From Burkholderiales bacterium (GTDB lineage Bacteria; Pseudomonadota; Gammaproteobacteria; Burkholderiales; Burkholderiaceae): 11,302 nucleotides of DNA. Positions 5,847-11,302 of this stretch are shown here, in pieces (the stretch's first letter is position 1; each line of letters begins with the position of its first letter). The stretch is taken from assembly GCA_947371645.1 (NCBI GenBank), contig CANBQJ010000115.1, positions 1-11,302 of the forward strand, in the 5' to 3' direction. The notes under the pieces were generated by a model. The model ran no database searches. It was not told the origin of the DNA and saw only the letters and a list, made by a program, of their open reading frames with translations. A program made the translations under genes and the position numbers.

Positions 5847-6797
5847 ATGCCGTCTGCCGCCCGCTCCTTCGAACCGTCGACCCTGGCCCCCGCCGGCGCG
5901 CCTCTGCCTGCCCCCCAGGCCGCCGCGCGCCCTGCCCTGGCCGCCGACGTGCTGTTGCTGTGCGCAGGCCTGCTGGGCATGTTCACGCTGACCTTGCATG
6001 ACCTGCTGTTCAGCACCGATGCCGCACTGTGGAGCAAAGGCGAGCACAGCCACGGGCCCATCATGCTGTCGCTGTCGCTGTGGCTGATGTGGGTGCGCTG
6101 GCATGAGTACGAAGGCCGCACGGATGGCCAGGTGGCGGGTGCCTGGATGGGCTGGGTCGCCTTCGCCATGGGCCTGGCCCTTTATGTGCCCGGCCGCGCG
6201 CTGAACATCATCTACTTCGAGACCTTCGCCTTCATCCCCATGATGATCGGCGTGGTCGCTCTGATCGGCGGCTGGCCCCTGATCAATCAGCTCAAGTTCC
6301 CGCTGTTCTTCCTGATCTTCATGGTGCCCATCCCCGGCTTCCTGCTGGACCCGATCAGCCAGTTCGTGAAGTTGCACATCTCGATCACCGTCACCGAGAT
6401 CCTCTGGAACCTGGGCTACCCCATCTCGCACACCGGCGTGGTGGTCACCATCGGCCCCTATCAGCTGCTGGTGGCCGACGCCTGCGCCGGCATGCGCACC
6501 CTGTTCATGCTCGAAGCCATGGGCATCTTCTACATGAACGTGGTGAGGCATTCGTCCATGCTGCGCAACGTGGTGCTGAGCCTGCTGATCGTGCCCATCT
6601 CCTTTGTGGCCAACATGCTGCGCGTGCTCTTCCTGGCCCTGCTGACCTACCACTTCGGTGACGAAGTCGGGCAAGGCTACCTGCACGGCTTCGCCGGCAT
6701 CGTGCTGTTTGCCATCGCCCTGGTGATGATCATGAGCGTCGATGGCCTGCTGCGCGTGATCGCCGGCCGCCGGGCCACCGCCAAGGCCGCCACATGA
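5847..6797 (+). CDS. xrtB: Exosortase B (XrtB), EpsH family
   Basis: This is a 316-residue multi-span inner-membrane protein of the exosortase/archaeosortase family, whose members are cysteine transpeptidases that process PEP-CTERM proteins in EPS-producing bacteria. The catalytic triad is visible: Cys213 in VADACAGMRT, Arg259 in NMLRVLFLALLTYHFGDE, and His280 in GQGYLHGFAG. HSHGP at 67-71 is the usual N-terminal family motif. The forms ADACAGM and LHGFAG point to the XrtB subtype rather than XrtA, in line with neighbouring EpsF and EpsG of the XrtB-linked types. The first 30 residues are rich in Ala and Pro and precede the first span. About eight spans are apparent. It starts 21 bases after epsG, and its stop overlaps the epsI start as ATGA (6794-6797). 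No PEP-CTERM substrate is encoded in the window. The family is certain; the subtype is by eye. Confidence 0.92.
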   Translation: MPSAARSFEPSTLAPAGAPLPAPQAAARPALAADVLLLCAGLLGMFTLTLHDLLFSTDAALWSKGEHSHGPIMLSLSLWLMWVRWHEYEGRTDGQVAGAWMGWVAFAMGLALYVPGRALNIIYFETFAFIPMMIGVVALIGGWPLINQLKFPLFFLIFMVPIPGFLLDPISQFVKLHISITVTEILWNLGYPISHTGVVVTIGPYQLLVADACAGMRTLFMLEAMGIFYMNVVRHSSMLRNVVLSLLIVPISFVANMLRVLFLALLTYHFGDEVGQGYLHGFAGIVLFAIALVMIMSVDGLLRVIAGRRATAKAAT

Positions 6798-7501
6798 GCC
6801 TCATCCGCCCCTTGTCACTGAAGCCCGCCGTGCTGGTGCTCGCCATCGGCCTGATGGTGAGCGCCGTGGCCCTCGCCGAGTTCCTGAGGCCCTCGCATTT
6901 CTGGGCCGACCACACGGGCGAGCCCGACTACGAGCGCATCGTGCCCCACCACTTTGGCGAGTGGGATGAAATGCCTTATGGCAAGCGTGCCGTGGTCAAC
7001 CCGGTTCAGGAAGAAAGCCTCAAGCGCATCTACAGCCAGACCTTTGCGCGCAGCTACATCAACAAGCGCCTGGGCCGCGTGGTGATGCTGTCCATTGCCT
7101 ATGGCCGAGACCAGTCCAACGACACCCAATTGCACACCCCCGACATGTGTTACCCCTCCCAAGGCTTTCGGGTGGAGAAGCGAGAAGACGTGGACGTGCC
7201 GTCTCCCTTTGGCGTGGTGAAGGCCACCCGGCTGCTCACCACCATGGGCGAAGACCGGACCGAGCCCCTGACCTACTTCATCCGCGTGGGCGACACCGTG
7301 GCGCGCGGCTCGAAAGAGCGCAATGTCGAGCGCATCAAGCTGGCCCTGCAGGGCTACCTGGTGGACGGCACGCTGATCCGCGTCTCTGAAGTCACGCGCA
7401 AGGACAAGGCCTTCGAGTTGCAAAACCAGTTCATTGCCGACCTGCTGCAGGCCTTGCCTGCGCATGACCGTGGCTACCTGATCGGCAAGCGCGAAAGCTG
7501 A
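6794..7501 (+). CDS. epsI: EpsI family protein, exosortase-associated
   Basis: This 235-residue protein belongs to the EpsI family, which is found next to or fused to exosortases in EPS loci. A single N-terminal membrane span (about residues 9-30, LKPAVLVLAIGLMVSAVALA) is followed by a periplasmic domain. The family core is LHTPDMCYPSQGF at 113-125 with Cys119, and VVMLSIAYGRDQS and LTYFIRVGDTVARG flank it on either side, as in other members. The biochemical role of EpsI is not settled; association with exosortase function or EPS export is inferred from gene neighbourhood. Its start overlaps the xrtB stop by four bases (ATGA), so it is translationally coupled. The stop at 7499-7501 lies one base before the flippase start codon. 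No odd truncation is seen. Confidence 0.92.
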   Translation: MSLIRPLSLKPAVLVLAIGLMVSAVALAEFLRPSHFWADHTGEPDYERIVPHHFGEWDEMPYGKRAVVNPVQEESLKRIYSQTFARSYINKRLGRVVMLSIAYGRDQSNDTQLHTPDMCYPSQGFRVEKREDVDVPSPFGVVKATRLLTTMGEDRTEPLTYFIRVGDTVARGSKERNVERIKLALQGYLVDGTLIRVSEVTRKDKAFELQNQFIADLLQALPAHDRGYLIGKRES

Positions 7502-7502
7502 C

Positions 7503-8807
7503 GTGAACGCATTGGGCAAAAGGGTGGTCGCGGCCATGGGCGCCGGCGCGTTCGGGCAGGCCGTGGTCATCGTGATCCAGGTGTGCTCGCTGCCCTTGTT
7601 CCTGCACCGCTGGGACACCGCCACCTATGGCGTGTGGCTGCTGCTCTCGGCCATGCCGTCCTACCTGTCGATGACAGACGTGGGCATGGTGGCCACGGCC
7701 GGCAACCGCATGACCATGGCCATGGGCCATGGCGACCGCCGAGAAGCCAACCGGCTCTTCCACAGCGCCTTCGTCTTCGTGCTCTGCGTGGTGGCCGTGG
7801 CCGCCCTGCTGACCCTGCCACTGACTTTTCTCGTGCCTCTGGAGGGGGTGGCGTCTTCTGATGAACGCCTGGCCGTGTGCGCGCTGATCCTGAGCGTGCT
7901 GGCGGGCCAGTTCACCGGCCTGGCCGACGCCATCTTCCGGGCCACAGGTCGCTTTGCGCTGGCCGTGATGCTGGGCAATGTGCTGCGCCTGCTGGAATGG
8001 GGCGGCATGATGGCCGGCCTGTTCTGGGATGGCAGCTTCAGCGCGGTCGCCTTGGGTGGCCTGGCGGTGAGGCTGCTGTGCACGGGGGCGCTGGTGCTGG
8101 TCTCCCGCAGCGGGGGGCACGGCCTCACCTGGCATTGGCGGGACGCCAGCATGGCCGAGATCCGGGCGCTCTTCAAGCCTGCGCTGTCCTTCATGGTCTT
8201 TCCCCTGTCCAGCGCGCTGAGCCTGCAAGGCATCACCCTGCTGGTGGGGCATTTCTTCGGCCCGGCCGTGGTGGCGGTGTTCAACAGCTACCGCACCATC
8301 GCCCGGGTGGCGGCCCAGGCCACGGGCATCCTGGCCAATGCCGTGTGGGGCGAGTTCTCCTACCTGTTTGGCCAGGGCGGCACCGAGGCCGTGCGCCCCA
8401 TCTACCAGCGCTCGCTGTGGACGGGCGTGGCCACCTCGGTGGGCCTGAGCATGGTGCTGTTCGGCATGGCGCCACTGCTGCTGCGCTGGTGGTCTCACGG
8501 TCAGATTGGCTTCCACCCCATGCCCATGATGATCTTGCTGGCCTACGCGGCCGCCGCAGGCGCGTGGCATGTGCCCCGCGTGCTGTTGCTGTCCACCAAT
8601 CAGCATGTGGGACTGGCGCAATGGAGCCTGGCCGGCGCCGTGCTGGCCGTGGTGGCCACCGTGCTGCTGTACCAGCCGCTGGGCATCGAAGGTGTGTGCC
8701 TGGCCATGTTGTTGTCAGAGCTGTTCATGGGCGGCGTGTGCGTGCGCCTGGCCCGCGACTTCCTGGACAGCCAGGTGAGCTTCAGAACGGGCCTGCGCCA
8801 CACATGA
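7503..8807 (+). CDS. Wzx-like polysaccharide flippase (MOP superfamily)
   Basis: This 434-residue, very hydrophobic protein has about 12 predicted membrane spans and the layout of lipid-linked oligosaccharide flippases of the multidrug/oligosaccharidyl-lipid/polysaccharide superfamily. The N-terminus, with GAGAFGQAVVIVIQVCSLPLF followed by the WDTATYGVWLLLSAMPSYLS stretch (residues 37-56), is typical of Wzx/RfbX proteins, which start with a span followed by a short loop ending in YG. DVGMVATAGNRM (59-70) matches the DLGL..A..N element of the family. It would move the undecaprenyl-linked repeat unit from the cytoplasmic to the periplasmic face. The start is GTG at 7503, one base after the epsI stop; an internal ATG at 7536 would remove part of the first amphipathic segment. 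Its end overlaps the next gene by four bases. The functional class is well supported, substrate unknown. Confidence 0.87.
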   Translation: MNALGKRVVAAMGAGAFGQAVVIVIQVCSLPLFLHRWDTATYGVWLLLSAMPSYLSMTDVGMVATAGNRMTMAMGHGDRREANRLFHSAFVFVLCVVAVAALLTLPLTFLVPLEGVASSDERLAVCALILSVLAGQFTGLADAIFRATGRFALAVMLGNVLRLLEWGGMMAGLFWDGSFSAVALGGLAVRLLCTGALVLVSRSGGHGLTWHWRDASMAEIRALFKPALSFMVFPLSSALSLQGITLLVGHFFGPAVVAVFNSYRTIARVAAQATGILANAVWGEFSYLFGQGGTEAVRPIYQRSLWTGVATSVGLSMVLFGMAPLLLRWWSHGQIGFHPMPMMILLAYAAAAGAWHVPRVLLLSTNQHVGLAQWSLAGAVLAVVATVLLYQPLGIEGVCLAMLLSELFMGGVCVRLARDFLDSQVSFRTGLRHT

Positions 8808-9979
8808 GCTTCGACATGAAAGTCGTCCTGTCCGTGCTGGGCAAGTTCCACACCTTCGACCTGGCGCGCGAGCTGCACGCCCGCGGTTCGCTGTCCCGCG
8901 TGTTCACCGGCTACCCCCGCTACAAGCTGCGCGACGAAGCCCTGCCGCGCCAGCTGGTGGACAGCTTCCCGTGGGTCAACACGCCCTACTTGGCCTTCCC
9001 GCAGCGCGAACGCCTGGGCACCACCTTGCTGCGCGGCTGGGAATACATCAACTGCGTCAGCTTCGATGCCCACACGGCCCGCCACCTGCCCGCTTGCGAT
9101 GTGTTCGTGGGCCTGTCTTCATCGGCCTTGCAATCGGGCCGTCAAGCCAAGGCCATGGGCGCGCGCTTCGTGTGCGACCGGGGCTCCAGCCACATCCGGC
9201 GCCAGGCCGAGTTGCTGCAAGAAGAACACGGCCGCTGGCACCTGGCCGCGACACCCGTCGACCCGCGCATCATCGAGCGTGAAGAAGCCGAATACGCCGA
9301 AGCGGACTGCATCACCGTGCCGTCGTCCTTCAGCGCACGCACCTTCATTGAACTCGGTGTGCCAGCCCACAAGGTGCAGCAGCTGAGCTATGGGGTGAAC
9401 CTCAGCGCCTTCTACCCCAGCGGACAACCCACCGACGGGGCCATGGACATCCTCTTCGTGGGCGTGGGCGACCTGCGCAAGGGCGTCCCTGACCTGCTGC
9501 GCGCCTACCAGCTGCTCAAGCACCCACGCAAGTCCTTGTCGTTTGCCGGTGCCTTTTCGCCGCGCATGCTCCAGCACATGCGGGCGCTGGGGCTGTGGTC
9601 GGACGACATCAAGTTGCTGGGTCAACTCAACTGGCCCGACTTGCGCGAGCGCATGAGCCGCAGCCACGTGCTGGTGCTGCCCAGTGTGGAAGAGGGCTTT
9701 GGCCTGGTCATGCCCCAGGCGCTGGCCTGTGGATGCCCCGTGATCGCCACCGACCACACGGGCGCGCCAGACCTGTTCACCGATGGCGACGCCGGCTTCA
9801 TCGTGCCCATCCGCCGCCCGGACCTGATCGCCGACCGCCTGCAAAGGCTGGCCGATGAGCCCGAACTGCGCGCGCGCATGGGCCAGGCGGCCTTGCGCGT
9901 GGTCCAGCACATCGGAGGCTGGCGCAGCTATGGCGACCAGGCCATGAGCCTGTACCAGAGCCTGGCCCACCCGAGTTGA
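8804..9979 (+). CDS. Glycosyltransferase family 4, EX7E variant
   Basis: This 391-residue GT-B enzyme probably adds one sugar to the EPS repeat unit at the cytoplasmic face of the inner membrane. The N-terminal domain starts MKVVLSVLGKFHTFDLARELH from residue 5 and includes FVCDRGSSHIRRQAELL at 122-138. The C-terminal GT4 domain begins near residue 214 (MDILFVGVGDLRKGVPDLL) and contains LLGQLNWPDL, VLPSVEEGFGLVMPQALACG and CPVIATDHTGAPDL. The normal EX7E pair reads Glu297 ... Gln305, so the second acidic residue is Gln. I take the ATG at 8804, which overlaps the flippase stop (ATGA); the frame is open far upstream inside the flippase gene but that is a shadow. A second ATG at 8816 is possible. 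No Shine-Dalgarno is seen, in keeping with coupling. Donor and acceptor are unknown. Confidence 0.9.
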   Translation: MSFDMKVVLSVLGKFHTFDLARELHARGSLSRVFTGYPRYKLRDEALPRQLVDSFPWVNTPYLAFPQRERLGTTLLRGWEYINCVSFDAHTARHLPACDVFVGLSSSALQSGRQAKAMGARFVCDRGSSHIRRQAELLQEEHGRWHLAATPVDPRIIEREEAEYAEADCITVPSSFSARTFIELGVPAHKVQQLSYGVNLSAFYPSGQPTDGAMDILFVGVGDLRKGVPDLLRAYQLLKHPRKSLSFAGAFSPRMLQHMRALGLWSDDIKLLGQLNWPDLRERMSRSHVLVLPSVEEGFGLVMPQALACGCPVIATDHTGAPDLFTDGDAGFIVPIRRPDLIADRLQRLADEPELRARMGQAALRVVQHIGGWRSYGDQAMSLYQSLAHPS

Positions 9980-9982
9980 GCC

Positions 9983-11014
9983 ATGAAACCCATGCACATC
10001 CTCTACATCGGGCCGGTATCGGGCACCTGCCTGGACCGCGCCCATGCCCTGCGCCGGCTGGGGCACCAGGTCACGCACATGGACCCGCGCACCATGTTGC
10101 CCCGCACGGTGTGGGTGGACCGCATCCTGTGGCGCGCCGGTGGCCACTGGCTGGGTGCACTGGTTGCCCGTGCCATGCGTCGGGTGTTGAAGGGGCAGCG
10201 CTTTGACCTCTGCCATGTCGACAACGGCGAATTCGTCACGCCAGCCGTGATCTCAGTCTTCCGACAGCACTGCGCCAAGGTCATCAACTACAACATCGAC
10301 GACCCCACCGGCCCGCGCGACCGCCAGCGCTTTGCGGCCTACCGGCTGGCGGTTCCTCACTACGACCTGCTGTCCGTGGTGAGAGAGGACAACCTGCCTG
10401 AGCTGAAAGCCCTGGGCGCTCGCCGGATGACCCGCGTGTGGCGCTCTGCCGATGAAGTGAGCCATGCACCTCGCCCGCTGAGCGATGCGGACCATGCGCG
10501 ATGGGATTGCGACGTGCTCTTCCTGGGCACCTGGATGCCCGAGCGCGGCCCGTTCTTGCTGGACCTGGTCAGGCTGGGTGTGCCCTTGACCATCCAGGGC
10601 GGGCAATGGCAGAAGGCCCCTGAATGGCCGCAGCTGCAGCCTCACTGGCGCGGGGGCGCCATCGCGGGCGACGACTACGCCAAGGCCATCCAGTGCGCCA
10701 AGGTGAACCTGGGGCTGCTGTCCAAGGGCAACCGCGACTTGCACACCACCCGTTCGCTGGAGATCCCCGCGCTGGGGGCCTTGCTGTGCGCAGAACGCAC
10801 CCGCGAACACCTGGCCATGTACGACGAGGGCGTCGAAGCGCTGTTCTGGTCGGATGCCCAGGAGTGCGCTCAGGTCTGCAGGCAACTGCTGGCTGACCAG
10901 GCCATGCGCCAGGACATGGCCATCCAGGGGCACGCACGCTACCTGCGCAACGGCCACCAGAACGAAAAAATCCTGGCCTCGCTCCTGCAGCAGGCGCTGG
11001 GAGAGGCAGCATGA
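9983..11014 (+). CDS. CgeB-like glycosyltransferase
   Basis: This 343-residue protein resembles the CgeB/Glyco_trans_1_2 family of GT-B glycosyltransferases. It begins MHILYIGPVSGTCLDRAHALRRLGH, a Rossmann-like first strand and helix. The middle includes INYNIDDPTGPRDRQRF (101-117) and the second domain opens with DVLFLGTWMPERGPFLLDL (177-195). The family signature NLGLLSKGNRDLHTTRSLEIPA (242-263) with Arg257 and Glu260, then GALLCAERTREHLAMYDEG, occupies the donor-binding region. It probably adds a sugar to the EPS repeat unit; CgeB itself is linked to spore-coat glycosylation in Bacillus, so the name is a family label only. It starts three bases after the previous stop, and its own stop overlaps the next start (ATGA at 11011-11014). 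Confidence 0.82.
   Translation: MKPMHILYIGPVSGTCLDRAHALRRLGHQVTHMDPRTMLPRTVWVDRILWRAGGHWLGALVARAMRRVLKGQRFDLCHVDNGEFVTPAVISVFRQHCAKVINYNIDDPTGPRDRQRFAAYRLAVPHYDLLSVVREDNLPELKALGARRMTRVWRSADEVSHAPRPLSDADHARWDCDVLFLGTWMPERGPFLLDLVRLGVPLTIQGGQWQKAPEWPQLQPHWRGGAIAGDDYAKAIQCAKVNLGLLSKGNRDLHTTRSLEIPALGALLCAERTREHLAMYDEGVEALFWSDAQECAQVCRQLLADQAMRQDMAIQGHARYLRNGHQNEKILASLLQQALGEAA
10999..11005 (+). promoter_or_regulatory. Strong ribosome binding site of the terminal membrane-protein gene
   Basis: GGAGAGG lies five bases before the ATG at 11011, inside the end of the CgeB-like gene. It is the strongest Shine-Dalgarno seen in the + strand operon; the other genes there have weak or no recognisable sites and presumably depend on coupling. 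Confidence 0.6.
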
Positions 11015-11302
11015 TGGCCATGACCAGCGCGCAGACATCGTGGTGGCCCCGGATCACGCTGAAAGAGCTGATCCTGGGGGCCATCCAGGCCTTGTGCGGG
11101 ATCTGCCTGCTGGTCCAGGTCTTTCTGGACGGCTCGACCGACAACATGGTGTCGACCTTCCTGGTGTGTGGCGCCACCATGCTGATGGCCCAGTACATGT
11201 GGCACAGCGCCGCCATGCACAAGCAGCCGCTCTCGTCCTTTGCCCTGCTCGGCTTCAACGCCAGCAGCGTGTTCGTGGCCATGGTGGTGCAGACGCTGGA
11301 TG
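11011..11302 (+). CDS. Multi-span membrane protein, possible Wzy-type polymerase (5' part only)
   Basis: The first 97 residues of a gene that runs off the window. The ATG at 11011 overlaps the previous stop by four bases and has a good Shine-Dalgarno, GGAGAGG at 10999-11005, five bases upstream; a second ATG follows directly. A short polar, Trp-containing N-terminus precedes three hydrophobic segments: residues about 20-39 (LILGAIQALCGICLLVQVFL), 46-64 and 77-96. I do not recognise a specific family from this fragment. By position after the flippase and glycosyltransferases, and because no polymerase is otherwise visible, an O-antigen polymerase-like protein is the leading guess, but other membrane proteins are possible. 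Confidence 0.75.
   Translation, partial: MMAMTSAQTSWWPRITLKELILGAIQALCGICLLVQVFLDGSTDNMVSTFLVCGATMLMAQYMWHSAAMHKQPLSSFALLGFNASSVFVAMVVQTLD

Noticed and set aside
5775..6686. A 303-codon open frame on the - strand opposite epsG and xrtB
   Set aside because: Extremely His/Gln/Gly-rich, spans the boundary of two genuine genes, no family resemblance.
7431..8621. A 396-codon open frame on the - strand opposite the flippase
   Set aside because: His/Gln-rich shadow of a hydrophobic + strand protein, with no motif.
7877..8803. Extension of the GT4 gene back into the flippase gene
   Set aside because: The frame is open but its translation is Gly/Arg/His-rich shadow; the GT fold starts at 8804-8816, where the ATG overlaps the flippase stop.
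1..11302. CRISPR array, tRNA or rRNA gene, insertion sequence or phage element
   Set aside because: No regularly spaced repeats, RNA gene signatures, transposase motifs or terminal inverted repeats were seen; nearly all the DNA is accounted for by EPS genes.

Overview
The window is a GC-rich, tightly packed exopolysaccharide (EPS) gene region from a Gram-negative bacterium. It most resembles a betaproteobacterium of the Burkholderiales (Comamonadaceae, Sphaerotilaceae or a relative). That placement is an inference from the high GC content, the codon bias towards G/C in third positions, and the EpsF-EpsG-exosortase B-EpsI gene order known from betaproteobacterial loci such as the methanolan cluster of Methylobacillus. 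I cannot name a species.

Layout. (1) At 1-579 is the 3' end of a nucleotide-sugar epimerase of the UDP-glucuronate 4-epimerase type. At 706-1809 is a sugar-1-phosphate nucleotidyltransferase with a C-terminal beta-helix. Both run on the + strand and would supply activated sugars. (2) At 1813-1834 is a strong hairpin terminator that works in both directions, shared with the convergent gene. (3) At 1843-3105, on the - strand, is a single WcaI-type glycosyltransferase. (4) At 3106-3484 is a 379-base divergent intergenic region rich in inverted and direct repeats, the most likely control region of the locus. (5) From 3485 to the right edge runs a compact + strand operon of eight genes: chain-length determinant epsF, tyrosine autokinase epsG, exosortase xrtB, epsI, a Wzx-like flippase, a GT4 glycosyltransferase, a CgeB-like glycosyltransferase, and a multi-membrane-span protein cut off by the window end that could be the polymerase. 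Spacing is between 28 bases and a 4-base ATGA overlap, and three junctions have that overlap.

How it works together (inference from families). The epimerase and nucleotidyltransferase make sugar donors. The three glycosyltransferases build a lipid-linked repeat unit at the inner membrane, the flippase moves it across, and the last gene may polymerise it. EpsF and EpsG set chain length and activity. XrtB with EpsI forms the exosortase module typical of such loci. No initiating glycosyl-1-phosphate transferase, outer-membrane exporter or PEP-CTERM substrate is seen here, so the cluster should continue beyond both edges.

The most interesting signal is in EpsG. Its N-terminus carries two 24-residue motifs separated by exactly five residues, the arrangement of the cyclic-di-GMP-binding MshEN domain. 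This suggests a tyrosine autokinase that senses a second messenger directly.
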